Positions 38,112 through 46,276 are shown, numbered from the stretch's first letter. The stretch is DNA of 64,000 nucleotides from Thalassotalea sp. G2M2-11 (GCF_017168195.1 NZ_JADNYL010000002.1:434001-498000); one strand, 5' to 3'. Notes: a model not told the origin generated them from the letters alone. Translations and numbers: made by a program.

Positions 38112-38486
38112 GTATTGTGCAATGATTTTTAGGTACTTATCTAAGTCACTTTGCTCTTTAGCTCTAACCGTGTGCACATATGAACGAGCAATTTTGATTA
38201 GTTCATTCTTACTTGGCGCTCCCTTTCCTGTGTATGCCTCCAATGGGTTCCAGATGTGTTTTATTGTGTTACAAGTACGACAAGATAAAGCATAATTTTC
38301 CGGGATATCTTTTCCGTTAGCAGAAGACGGAACAATATGGTCTGTTTGCCACTCTCTGTGACTATCCACAGAAGAAATAAGATTTTTATCGCAATAAGCA
38401 CACTCAAAATTAAATTCTACCGCTAATTGTGCTTGTTCTTCTGACCAATCCCCAGTTGCTATCAACTCATCTTTTATTTTACTCAT
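38106..38486 (-). CDS. HNH endonuclease-type protein in an integron cassette
   Basis: A 126-residue HNH protein when started at the ATG at 38486 (MSKIKDELIATGDWS), which has GGAG immediately upstream; the frame can be extended to 38573 but that part crosses the attC-like site of the neighbouring cassette. The zinc-binding and catalytic elements are visible: FECAYCDKNL (first CxxC), QTDHIVPSSANG (DH of the HNH motif), NYALSCRTCNTIK (asparagine and second CxxC). Such small HNH nucleases occur as cassette cargo, in restriction systems and as homing-type nucleases. Function here is unknown; a defence role is only a possibility. Confidence 0.8.
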   Translation of the reverse strand: MSKIKDELIATGDWSEEQAQLAVEFNFECAYCDKNLISSVDSHREWQTDHIVPSSANGKDIPENYALSCRTCNTIKHIWNPLEAYTGKGAPSKNELIKIARSYVHTVRAKEQSDLDKYLKIIAQYS

Positions 38487-38509
38487 ATACTCCATCCGTT
38501 TGAATACAG

Positions 38510-38610
38510 ATAACGCCCGCATAAGGGGCTGATAATAGTTTGCTAAAATGTGAAGCGAAGCGGAACCGAGCAAACTGTTAGCAGTCCCGTGCTTAATGCG
38601 CTTGTTATGT
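38510..38610 (-). repeat. VCR-like attC site of the membrane-protein cassette
   Basis: On the minus strand it begins CATAACAAGCGCATTAAG, contains GGGACTG, and ends with CAGCCCC then TTATGCGGGCGTTA. The outer arms AACaaGCGCATtAAG and CTTATGCGgGCGTT pair with small asymmetries, and GGGACTG pairs with CAGCCCC. This is strikingly close to the Vibrio cholerae VCR consensus ends. The stop codon of the 101-codon gene lies in CATAAC. Confidence 0.75.
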
Positions 38611-38910
38611 GTATAGCGCTCTATTTACCATCCAGTATACAAAGTAACAATAAATAACAACACCTACCCAAGTTAAACACCAATTATAAAAACACCATTT
38701 TTCAGTAGTTTGATCTAATTTATCCAGTTTATATCTTCTGAGCCCAATGTAACCGATGAAAAAGCTCCATTTATTGGTGTCGTTCCAATAAAACTTTGGA
38801 TTCCCTTCGCGTTGCAAAATATCAGGATAATGATTCTTAAGCCTTTTAATAAGAATAAACTCAAGAACACTTGATGTAATGAAAAATAATATAACGAAGG
38901 TTAGAAGCAT
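38605..38910 (-). CDS. Small two-pass membrane protein in an integron cassette
   Basis: A 101-residue protein with two hydrophobic segments: residues 1-20 (LLTFVILFFITSSVLEFILI) and about 76-95 (WVGVVIYCYFVYWMV). Between them is a polar stretch (HYPDILQREGNPKFYWNDTN). AAAGG lies just before the ATG. I recognise no family; small hydrophobic proteins of this kind are common cassette cargo. Its TAA stop overlaps the attC-like site, which supports the cassette interpretation. Confidence 0.65.
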   Translation of the reverse strand: MLLTFVILFFITSSVLEFILIKRLKNHYPDILQREGNPKFYWNDTNKWSFFIGYIGLRRYKLDKLDQTTEKWCFYNWCLTWVGVVIYCYFVYWMVNRALYT

Positions 38911-38941
38911 AATCCTTTACACATAACAGCTTATTAGTGAG

Positions 38942-38970
38942 ACCTTGCAAGGTATGCTACCTTGTAAGGT
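38942..38970. promoter_or_regulatory. Tandem palindromes upstream of the 109-codon gene
   Basis: ACCTTGCAAGGT (perfect 12-bp palindrome, 38942-38953) and ACCTTGTAAGGT (38959-38970, one central deviation) are separated by ATGCT, giving 17 bases centre to centre. They end 12 bases before the ATG at 38983. The layout is that of a dimer-pair operator controlling the downstream gene. Confidence 0.6.
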
Positions 38971-38982
38971 AGGAGATCACCT

Positions 38983-39312
38983 ATGTATAGACGAACTAAT
39001 AAAGCTTCAAAAATTTATCCTAAATCATACACTAATCGAAATAGTGGTAGATCACAACAACATAAAGACTTTGTAGCTCCTCAGGAAATTCCAGAGCTTA
39101 GGAGAGTGATCGAAATCACTGATTACGATAGTGGAGAACCTATTACTCATAAACTTGAGTTATATAAGTCAGATCGCATTGACTGCTATAAAGTCCTTGT
39201 CGATAGAAAGCTTTGGAAAAAGCGTATTGGATGGAGCAATATTTTAATAGGAATTAAAAAAGCACTCCTAGATTTACTAGAGAGTGAGCGTCTGTTGCTC
39301 TCACAGCCATAA
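38983..39312 (+). CDS. Small basic protein of unknown function
   Basis: A 109-residue protein with a very basic, Ser/Asn-rich N-terminus (MYRRTNKASKIYPKSYTNRN) and a mixed alpha/beta-looking C-terminal half (ITHKLELYKSDRIDCYKVLV, then IGIKKALLDLLESERLLLS). AGGAG is seven bases before the ATG, and the tandem palindromes sit directly upstream, so it is likely expressed and locally regulated. I recognise no family. It is on the opposite strand from the two cassettes next to it and has no clear attC after its stop codon. Confidence 0.6.
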   Translation: MYRRTNKASKIYPKSYTNRNSGRSQQHKDFVAPQEIPELRRVIEITDYDSGEPITHKLELYKSDRIDCYKVLVDRKLWKKRIGWSNILIGIKKALLDLLESERLLLSQP

Positions 39313-39383
39313 CTGCCTGTCAGATGAAATAAAAAACCTATTCGTTAAAACGGTAACATCAGATATGAGCTACTACAACTTAT

Positions 39384-39427
39384 GAGTAATTCGTTAACTA
39401 GCTAAAGAATTACTCAAGCTAGTTAAC
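39384..39427. repeat. Interleaved perfect inverted repeats (pseudoknot topology)
   Basis: Two perfect inverted repeats are interlocked: GAGTAATTC (39384-39392) pairs with GAATTACTC (39407-39415), and GTTAACTAGCT (39393-39403) pairs with AGCTAGTTAAC (39417-39427). The order is A-B-A'-B'. It lies between the 109-codon gene and the 3' end of the carboxylesterase. Confidence 0.85.
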
Positions 39428-39446
39428 ATACTATTTCTAAATAGCG

Positions 39447-41024
39447 CTATTTATTCGCCCACGTTTTACCTTCTTCAGTACGGCGCCATTGAAAATATTG
39501 ATCAAGCACTTCAAGTGACTGTCTATCAGGTACATCACCAATTTTAGGCTCTTTTTGAAAATACATCACTTTTTGATCTTTATCAGAAAACGCTGGCCAT
39601 TTCAGCAGGTTTTTACCATTAGGGTTGCCGAACTTTGTGAAGTTTGTCCAGTAACTTGATATTGCGTCTGATAATTTTAAATCGGCTTGAGTTATCTCAG
39701 GATGTTGACTATCGATATGTTGAAATACGTAGGCGATATCTTGCCCATGCGGAGAACCGTAGTTGAATTTTAGAGAATCTTTTGGGTATTCAGGGTGTTG
39801 GTCGAATAAATATAGATAAGCAGGTGAGTTACCATTTTCTGCTTGTAGTTTCGCCCAGCTCCAAGTGTGCCAACCAAAAGCAGCATCTCGAATAAGATTT
39901 CGCCCCATTCGCGTTATTTTATTTTCAGCAATTGGATAAACATCAAGTAGCTTTTCAGCATAGGGGCCAAAACGTGTATTTATACCATTAACAAATGATG
40001 TGACATTATCATTCCAAAGAAAGCTGGCACCTTCATCAGAATTATAACCAACTAACACAGGGGTATCGTTAAACTTTCCTTGTTCATATAGTTCATATTG
40101 ATCATCAGGAATCACAACGCCGTCAACAATTGGCCAGCCGCCAGGTAAAGACCAACCAGTAGGAATAAACTTTTCTGCTTCCAGCTTACGCAATTCAGCA
40201 ATTGATGACACACCAAACTGTTTTACATACGCTACCCCTTCTGTTTCAGCCTGTTCGATTGAAATCATGTTTTCGCCAGGGTAACCCGTGCTACGGATAG
40301 GACCAAATGACCCTCCGCTTTGCGAAATAGCGCCATGAAATAGCCCTTTAGCCAATGGCGATGCGGTCAACAGACTTACTGAAATGCCACCCGCCGATTC
40401 ACCCGCAATGGTCACTTTATTGGCATCGCCACCAAACGCGGTAATATTTTGTTTAACCCATTGCAACGCGGCAATCTGATCTAAAAGACCATAATTGCCA
40501 GACACATGATGGGGACTTTCAGCACTTAACTCTGGGTGCGCCAAAAATCCTAGCTGCCCTACTCGATAAGCAATAGTGACAACGACTACCCCTTTATTTG
40601 CTAAGTGGCGTCCATCAAAAATAGGATCTGATGAAGATCCAAAACTAAAACCTCCGCCATAAATCCATACGAATACCGGAACCTTCTCATCAGACGATTG
40701 CGCTGGCGTCCAAATATTAAGATACAAACAGTCTTCACTGATCCCTGAAACAGGATTACCGGCTTGAATAGGTGCTGGTGCATATTCAAATGCTTGTTTT
40801 ATACCTTGCCATTTTTCAGCTGGTTGTGGCGCTTTCCAACGTAGTTCTCCTACGGGAGGTTTAGCAAAAGGAACACCTTTAAATACCGTTAAATTATCTA
40901 TCGTTTGTCCTTGAATTATCCCCTGTTCAACGTTCACAATTTCCATGTTGTTAGCTTCTACAGCGAACGCATAAAACGAAATAACCATAAAGGTGCTAAC
41001 CATTAACTTAGTTAACGTCTTCAT
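39447..41024 (-). CDS. Secreted type-B carboxylesterase
   Basis: A 525-residue alpha/beta hydrolase of the carboxylesterase type B family with a signal peptide cleaved near residue 22 (AFAVEA). The oxyanion hole YGGGF is at 122-126, the family signature SEDCLYLNIW at 96-105, and the nucleophile GESAGG at 208-213 (Ser210). Downstream acidic and histidine positions are in NSDEGASF and YGSPHGQD. It is 48 bases after a GH43 gene in the same direction. Removal of acetyl or feruloyl esters from arabinan or arabinoxylan side chains is a reasonable contextual guess; the substrate cannot be read from sequence. Confidence 0.85.
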   Translation of the reverse strand: MKTLTKLMVSTFMVISFYAFAVEANNMEIVNVEQGIIQGQTIDNLTVFKGVPFAKPPVGELRWKAPQPAEKWQGIKQAFEYAPAPIQAGNPVSGISEDCLYLNIWTPAQSSDEKVPVFVWIYGGGFSFGSSSDPIFDGRHLANKGVVVVTIAYRVGQLGFLAHPELSAESPHHVSGNYGLLDQIAALQWVKQNITAFGGDANKVTIAGESAGGISVSLLTASPLAKGLFHGAISQSGGSFGPIRSTGYPGENMISIEQAETEGVAYVKQFGVSSIAELRKLEAEKFIPTGWSLPGGWPIVDGVVIPDDQYELYEQGKFNDTPVLVGYNSDEGASFLWNDNVTSFVNGINTRFGPYAEKLLDVYPIAENKITRMGRNLIRDAAFGWHTWSWAKLQAENGNSPAYLYLFDQHPEYPKDSLKFNYGSPHGQDIAYVFQHIDSQHPEITQADLKLSDAISSYWTNFTKFGNPNGKNLLKWPAFSDKDQKVMYFQKEPKIGDVPDRQSLEVLDQYFQWRRTEEGKTWANK

Positions 41025-41072
41025 GAAACACTCCTAAGTTTGGCGGAGTTGTCATTCATCAGTATTTTGCTC

Positions 41073-42044
41073 CTATTTAGCCGCTTGTGTGATCCCTTCA
41101 GAGGTCATAATAATTCGCTTAATACTGCCATCGGGATTGTATTCTAATTTATCAACGGCAACAGAACGGCGATATCGGCCACCAGCACCAATCGCCGAAT
41201 CATGTTGAATTGCTCCATTGTGATAAATAAAATAATCTTTGCCTTTAAACGTTATGATTGATTGGTGGTTAGTTTCGCTATTACCCGCGATTTCATTTAA
41301 TAAACCTTTGTACTCCCAAGGCCCATGAATACTTTTGCTCATGGCATAATGAATGGTTTCAGGAAAGCCACTGGCATATGAGAGATAATAATATTCCCCT
41401 TTTTTATGTAGCCAAAGGGCTTCGGTAAAGTGAGGTAAATCAAGCACTTTTATCTCACCATCAAGCTCAATCATATTGTCTTTTAACTTAACGTATTTAG
41501 GTACTAAATTACCAAAAAACAGATATGCTTCACCGTTTTCTTCAATGAAAACAGCCGGATCAATATCGTCCCAATCGTTCTTAGTGTGCGTGGTCATATC
41601 ATTAGTAATTAACGCACTGCCACGAGCGTCTTTAAACGGACCAAACGGTGTATCTGCGGTGGCAACACCAATGGCAAAACCTTTTTTATCGTGCTGATAT
41701 ACCGAGGTATAAAAGTAGAATTTTCCATCGCGCTCAACCATATGAGCCGCCCATGCATGTTGTTTTGCCCATTTAAAATCTGTCACTTTCATGATCGGCC
41801 CATGGGCTTGCCAATTCACCATGTCGGTTGACGTAAACAATAACCAATCATTCATTTTATAAAATGTATTGTCGGTATCTTCGTCATGTCCGGTGTATAA
41901 ATAAACGGTACCATTGTGCACAATAGCGGCAGGATCTGCTGTGAATACCTTATCTGTGATCGGATTTTTTGCTAATGCCGGTGTATTAAAAGCAACACCT
42001 GTGATTAACGTAGCACACAGAAAGTGGCCAAGTAGCTTTTTCAT
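41073..42044 (-). CDS. Secreted GH43 enzyme, tandem copy A
   Basis: A 323-residue single-domain GH43 glycosidase with signal peptide (cleavage near ALA at 23-25). Catalytic-type residues are Asp37 (TADPAA), Asp162 (DDIDPAVF) and Glu208 (HFTEALW). It is very similar over its whole length to the gene immediately upstream (42097-43065), so the two are a tandem duplication. Expected activity is alpha-L-arabinofuranosidase or a related exo-activity on arabino-oligosaccharides or arabinoxylan. It is exported but not a lipoprotein, so it is probably periplasmic. Confidence 0.87.
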   Translation of the reverse strand: MKKLLGHFLCATLITGVAFNTPALAKNPITDKVFTADPAAIVHNGTVYLYTGHDEDTDNTFYKMNDWLLFTSTDMVNWQAHGPIMKVTDFKWAKQHAWAAHMVERDGKFYFYTSVYQHDKKGFAIGVATADTPFGPFKDARGSALITNDMTTHTKNDWDDIDPAVFIEENGEAYLFFGNLVPKYVKLKDNMIELDGEIKVLDLPHFTEALWLHKKGEYYYLSYASGFPETIHYAMSKSIHGPWEYKGLLNEIAGNSETNHQSIITFKGKDYFIYHNGAIQHDSAIGAGGRYRRSVAVDKLEYNPDGSIKRIIMTSEGITQAAK

Positions 42045-42096
42045 ATTGTTACCTTACTTGCGCTAAGATGAACGCTCATTAATTAGTATTAAAGGA

Positions 42097-43065
42097 TTAG
42101 TTAACCGGCTCAACGATGCCTTTAGACGTCATGATAATCGGCTCAATGGTACCGTCAGGGTTATATTTCAATTCATCTACCGCAACTGCACGGCGAAATT
42201 CACCACCGATACCTATTGGTGAATTATGTTGGGTGGCGCCAGTGTGATAAATAAAATAACTTTTTTCTTTAAAAGCAATAATAGATTGATGATTGGTATT
42301 GCTGTTACCAGCAACTTCATTTAACAGGCCTTTATATTGCCACGGGCCGTGAATGCTTTTACTCATGGCATAATGAATGGTTTCAGGTAATCCGCTAGCA
42401 TAACTTAAATAATAATTATCATCTTTCTTATGTACCCATAACGCTTCGGTAAAGTTTGGCAGATCAATCACTTTAATTTCACCGTCAAGCTCAATCATAT
42501 TGTCTTTTAACTTCACGTACTTGGGTACAGAATTGCCAAAGAACATATAGGCATCACCATTTTCTTCAATAAAAATGGCGGGGTCGATATCATCCCAGTT
42601 AATTGGACTTTGCGTGGTCATATCATTGGTTAATAACGCACTGCCACGCGCATCTTTAAAAGGCCCTGTTGGGCTATCGGCAACCGCAACACCAATAGCA
42701 AAGCCAGGCTTATCGCCTTTATCGTAATAGACCGAGGTATAAAAGTAGAACTTATTATCACGCTCGATCATATGGGCCGCCCATGCTGAATGTTGTGCCC
42801 ATTTAAAGTCAGTTACTTTTAAGATTGCCCCATGGGCTTGCCAATTAACCATATCCTTAGAAGAGAAGAGCAACCAATCGTTCATAACAAAACCGGCTTT
42901 TCCCGCTTCTTGCTCATCATGACCGGTATATAAGTAAACCGTGTCTTTATATACGATAGCTGCAGGATCAGCGGTAAAGACCGTATCTATAATAGGATTT
43001 TTAGCGACACTCAAAGCGCTATAGCTTAAACAGCCACATAAAAGAGCGGTAATTATACTTTTCAT
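42097..43065 (-). CDS. Secreted GH43 enzyme, tandem copy B
   Basis: A 322-residue GH43 glycosidase, paralogous to the next gene at 41073. Asp33 (TADPAA), Asp161 (DDIDPAIF) and Glu207 (NFTEALW) fill the base, modulator and acid positions. The signal peptide is short (CGCLSYSALSVA). Differences between the copies concentrate in the loop after TGHDE (EQEAGKAGFVMNDW here, DTDNTFYKMNDW in the other) and after SVY, both near the propeller face. This may mean changed substrate subsites. A terminator-like hairpin sits only about 19 bases upstream of its start. Confidence 0.87.
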   Translation of the reverse strand: MKSIITALLCGCLSYSALSVAKNPIIDTVFTADPAAIVYKDTVYLYTGHDEQEAGKAGFVMNDWLLFSSKDMVNWQAHGAILKVTDFKWAQHSAWAAHMIERDNKFYFYTSVYYDKGDKPGFAIGVAVADSPTGPFKDARGSALLTNDMTTQSPINWDDIDPAIFIEENGDAYMFFGNSVPKYVKLKDNMIELDGEIKVIDLPNFTEALWVHKKDDNYYLSYASGLPETIHYAMSKSIHGPWQYKGLLNEVAGNSNTNHQSIIAFKEKSYFIYHTGATQHNSPIGIGGEFRRAVAVDELKYNPDGTIEPIIMTSKGIVEPVN

Positions 43066-43083
43066 AAAGCATCCTTTATCTAT

Positions 43084-43112
43084 AAAAAAGTGCTAATGAA
43101 TTATTAGCACTT
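43084..43112 (-). terminator. Terminator-like hairpin inside the GH43 gene run
   Basis: On the minus strand AAGTGCTAAT/ATTAGCACTT forms a perfect 10-bp stem with a 5-base loop followed by T residues. It follows the GH43-ricin gene and leaves only about 19 bases before the next gene start, too short for an independent promoter after it. Confidence 0.85.
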
Positions 43113-43138
43113 ATAACTTTTAACGAAACTCAAATGGA

Positions 43139-45058
43139 TTAGTTAGCAACACGAAAATAAAACTGTTGATAAATCGTATCTTTCCAAACTTCTTGGATAA
43201 TATTGTCATTATTGTCAATCGACTGACCGGCCACTTTTAATGATAAACCGTGAATTCTAGACACCATACGCAATGCGCCATTTTTCAATAACTCAAAACG
43301 CCATTCACTTTCAGGTTTTTGGCAATCATCTTGAGCAATATTGCCAGCAATTTCTACTTTACCCTCATTAACATTTTGTACGGCTAAACAATAACCCGAG
43401 TTAAGTGATTTAAACTGGTAATAGCCATTATTTGTTGGTGTAGCCTGCCATTTTTGACACGCTGAATTGGTAAATGCATGTTGATTGATATTGGCGTTAA
43501 CTTCTGAGCTACAGCCTTCTACTGAAATGACTTTACCGCTTAACGCATTAATCATGGCAAAGGTAGATACTGGCTCCAAACGCCAATCAGTACAGGCATG
43601 AATTTTATTTTCGCCGGTCACCACGCTATTTTCTTGGCTAGCACAGTTATTCACTTGTAAATTACGAATCGATTGTTCGTTAGCAAAACGCACCCAGCCA
43701 TTATTTGACGCATCAATTGACCAGCGCTGACAAGTATTGGCCTGCCATGGTTGCGATACCACCGCGCCACCTTGCTCAGCTAAGCAAGCTTGCTCAGTTA
43801 AAAAGTTACCCGAGTGATTAACTAATCGATAATAACCATCGTTAGCAGGATCAATCACCCATTCACTATTATCACTTTCACAAGCACCTGTGATGGTATT
43901 GCCTTGCAAATCAGTTAATAAACATAACGATGATTGACGATCAACAATGCGATACTTAACACCTTCAACCTGAGCGGTTAATGGCCCACTTTCACCACTA
44001 GGTACATTGATTTGTTTTTTATCAGCGGCTGGCTCGCCAAAATTAGGTAAACCAGTGTCTTCATTCCAAGTAAAGGGTTGAGCGCGGGCGGCACGGGTTC
44101 CACTACAACCATCGGTTGGCGATGAATTACCATGGTAAATTAACCACTCTTCACTGCCATCTGGTGAGCTAAAGAAACCATGATGGCCTGGGCCATAAAC
44201 CCCATTGCCTTTGCTAAAAAACGGCTTATCATATTTAGTCCATGACTCAACTTTTAATGGGTCATCACCGGTTAATTCAACAACCGCTAACTTATAATCT
44301 TCGGTATTACAAAAGCTCGCTGAATGTACAATAAAGGTGCGCTCATTATGCTTAATAATTTCAGGGCCTTCGTTAACATTTAATCCTGATTTTTCCCAAT
44401 CATATGTTGGCCGCGTAATAACACTACGCTCACCTTCTAAAGTCCAAGGATTGGTCATTTTTGAAATTAAGTTAACTTGGTCATCACCATGCCATTCAGA
44501 CCATAAAAAATACAAACCATCATCATGCTCAAAGTAGCTGCCATCAATGTTCCAATGATCTTTCATTGGCGTGCCTTTATATTGATACGGACCCATAGGA
44601 TCCGAACCAGCACTTTCTAAAATATGGTTACGTTGGCCATCAAAGTTTTCAGCCACACCGGCGGTATAAATAACATACCAACGTAAACCTTCAGGACGCT
44701 GTAATGGAAAGAATTCAAACGCCCAAAAATTACAACAACGATCCGCTTGATCGCCGGTCCAAATATTATGCGCAGGCGCAGATGCTAACCCTTCAATTGT
44801 GGGTGACTTTCTCATCACTAATTCTGATGTCCACGTTGTCGTGGTTAAATAATAATTACCATTGAAGTAATGCATCCATGGATCAGCGCCATTACGAAAT
44901 AATGGGTTGGCAAAGGTATCACTTGCTATTTTTATGTTCTCAGGAGCACTTGGTTTCACCAAGTTTGTATTTTGTTGGCATGCCGTCAGCAACACACTAA
45001 GTGCTATCAATAGCAGTGCTAGATAGTTATTAGCTGTAAAAGATGAGTCTCTATTCAT
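43139..45058 (-). CDS. GH43 lipoprotein with C-terminal ricin-type repeats
   Basis: A 639-residue lipoprotein (lipobox LTAC, Cys27). Residues about 50-355 form a GH43 domain with RNGADPW (Asp59, base), NIDGSYF (Asp) and NVNEGPEI (acid Glu), close to the exo-1,5-alpha-L-arabinofuranosidase group (GH43 subfamily 26 type). Residues about 365-639 contain two ricin/R-type lectin-like modules with repeated Cys and Q-x-W patterns (WQANTCQRWSIDAS, NSACQKWQATPTNNGYY). These could hold the enzyme on arabinan or glycoprotein. It is 15 bases downstream of another GH43 gene, in an operon, and has a strong hairpin after it. Confidence 0.87.
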   Translation of the reverse strand: MNRDSSFTANNYLALLLIALSVLLTACQQNTNLVKPSAPENIKIASDTFANPLFRNGADPWMHYFNGNYYLTTTTWTSELVMRKSPTIEGLASAPAHNIWTGDQADRCCNFWAFEFFPLQRPEGLRWYVIYTAGVAENFDGQRNHILESAGSDPMGPYQYKGTPMKDHWNIDGSYFEHDDGLYFLWSEWHGDDQVNLISKMTNPWTLEGERSVITRPTYDWEKSGLNVNEGPEIIKHNERTFIVHSASFCNTEDYKLAVVELTGDDPLKVESWTKYDKPFFSKGNGVYGPGHHGFFSSPDGSEEWLIYHGNSSPTDGCSGTRAARAQPFTWNEDTGLPNFGEPAADKKQINVPSGESGPLTAQVEGVKYRIVDRQSSLCLLTDLQGNTITGACESDNSEWVIDPANDGYYRLVNHSGNFLTEQACLAEQGGAVVSQPWQANTCQRWSIDASNNGWVRFANEQSIRNLQVNNCASQENSVVTGENKIHACTDWRLEPVSTFAMINALSGKVISVEGCSSEVNANINQHAFTNSACQKWQATPTNNGYYQFKSLNSGYCLAVQNVNEGKVEIAGNIAQDDCQKPESEWRFELLKNGALRMVSRIHGLSLKVAGQSIDNNDNIIQEVWKDTIYQQFYFRVAN

Positions 45059-45073
45059 TTTATCTTCTCTATT

Positions 45074-46126
45074 TTATTTTTTTACCGTACTGATGTACGT
45101 ATTTAATACATTAGGATCAACTTGCGGCCAGCCTGAGTCTGTCCAAGTCATCTCAGCTATTTTTAATTTTTGTAATCCTTTATCTGCCGACTCATACGCA
45201 TGAAAGACAAGATAATCTTTACCGTTGATTTGATAGGCACTGTTATGTCCTAAACCAGGCCAAGCTTTTGTTCCTTTTAATAAAATAGAACCGCCACCAG
45301 CAGATAAATCTCGACCATCTTTGTCTAAATAAGGGCCAGTAACGGATTTTGAGCGCCCCATAGCTAAATGGTAAGTACTATCATCTGCTCGACAACATAA
45401 ACCATATGAAACAAACAAATAGTAATAGTCATCCTTTTTATAAATAAAAGGCGCTTCTATTTGTGCGTTGCCAGGCTCAGCTTCGTCAGTAAAAGGGTCA
45501 CGTGCTAATTTTGCAATAGTCGCCCACTGTTGTGGCTCGGCAATAGACAGTAAATCATCACTGAGTTTGACTATTTTTAGCCCTCCCCAAAAAGAACCAA
45601 AGCTCATCCAAGGAGTGCCTTGTTGATCAAATATGATATTAGGGTCAATTGCATTAAATGAGTCACGGTGAGGTATCGATTGCAACACTATCCCTTTATC
45701 TTGCCACTGGTAATCGGGCGAATTGGTATCTAAGGTTTTATTAACTGTTACGCCGATAGCTGAAGTATTTTTACCAAACGCTGAAACTGAATAATAAAGG
45801 TAAAATAAGCCATCGTGTTCAATAACGTCTGGCGCCCATAAATGCCCATTAAAACTTGAGGAGACAGTTTTTGCCCATTCTGGTTCTGATTTAAATGCTT
45901 GATCTGAATAATGCCAATTCACCAAATCACTCGATTGGTAGATAGTAATACCTGGGCCAGTACTAAATAGATAATACTGTCCATTTTCTTGAGCAATCAC
46001 TGGATCATGAATATCTAATTGCGGCAAGGTTTCGGCTTGACAACCAAAGGTGCTAACAGAAAAGAGCATTAAGGTAATTAATCGCTTAACGCTTACTTTC
46101 CACTGAGTAAATATAGATAAAATCAA
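45074..46126 (-). CDS. GH43 endo-1,5-alpha-L-arabinanase
   Basis: A 350-residue GH43 enzyme. A TTG start at 46126 is favoured because AGGGGA lies seven bases upstream, while the ATG at 46153 has no ribosome-binding site. An exported N-terminus ends near STFGCQAE (a possible but weak lipobox). LDIHDPVI (base), NAIDPNII (modulator) and AQIEAPFI (acid) match classical endo-arabinanases such as Cellvibrio Arb43A, as does the vicinal cysteine pair in YGLCCRADD. It is the first gene of the minus-strand GH43 run and shares a promoter region with the MFS gene, containing the operator-like site at 46169-46179. Confidence 0.88.
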   Translation of the reverse strand: MILSIFTQWKVSVKRLITLMLFSVSTFGCQAETLPQLDIHDPVIAQENGQYYLFSTGPGITIYQSSDLVNWHYSDQAFKSEPEWAKTVSSSFNGHLWAPDVIEHDGLFYLYYSVSAFGKNTSAIGVTVNKTLDTNSPDYQWQDKGIVLQSIPHRDSFNAIDPNIIFDQQGTPWMSFGSFWGGLKIVKLSDDLLSIAEPQQWATIAKLARDPFTDEAEPGNAQIEAPFIYKKDDYYYLFVSYGLCCRADDSTYHLAMGRSKSVTGPYLDKDGRDLSAGGGSILLKGTKAWPGLGHNSAYQINGKDYLVFHAYESADKGLQKLKIAEMTWTDSGWPQVDPNVLNTYISTVKK

Positions 46127-46168
46127 ATCGCTATCCCCTAAAAATTTAAACATTTCACTTAAAGTACT

Positions 46169-46179
46169 ATTGTATGATG
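46169..46179. promoter_or_regulatory. Operator-like site in the GH43/MFS divergent promoter
   Basis: ATTGTATGATG, identical to the 11-base arm at 33834-33844 upstream of the TonB receptor, and followed by ATTAT. It lies between the divergent GH43 operon and the MFS-GH43 operon. A second arm is not evident. Confidence 0.65.
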
Positions 46180-46276
46180 ATTATATCTAGCATATTATTA
46201 TCATTAAAAGGCACTGTCCAGTATTTATTAAAATGACTATTAGTGCCGCTAAACAATATATTAAAAAGGTATGTAG

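Larger units (their letters stand above)
38033..38926 (-). mobile_element. Two orphan integron-type gene cassettes
   Basis: Reading on the minus strand, a core-like GTTATGT at 38921-38927 is followed by a 101-codon gene, an attC-like site (38510-38610), a 127-codon HNH gene and a second attC-like site (38033-38111). Each gene stop codon overlaps the first bases of its attC-like site, the hallmark of integron cassettes. No integrase gene lies in the window, so this resembles a small cluster of attC sites lacking integrase. Cassette lengths would be about 410 and 475 bases. Confidence 0.65.

Noticed and set aside
39313-39383. A third attC site after the 109-codon gene
   Set aside because: CCATAAC occurs at the stop codon, but no matching arm with GTTATG spacing was found downstream.
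41025-41072. Possible operator in TCATTCATCAGTATT before the carboxylesterase
   Set aside because: Only the ATTCATCA part matches the shared motif, which is too little to count as a site; the gene is probably transcribed with the GH43 gene upstream.
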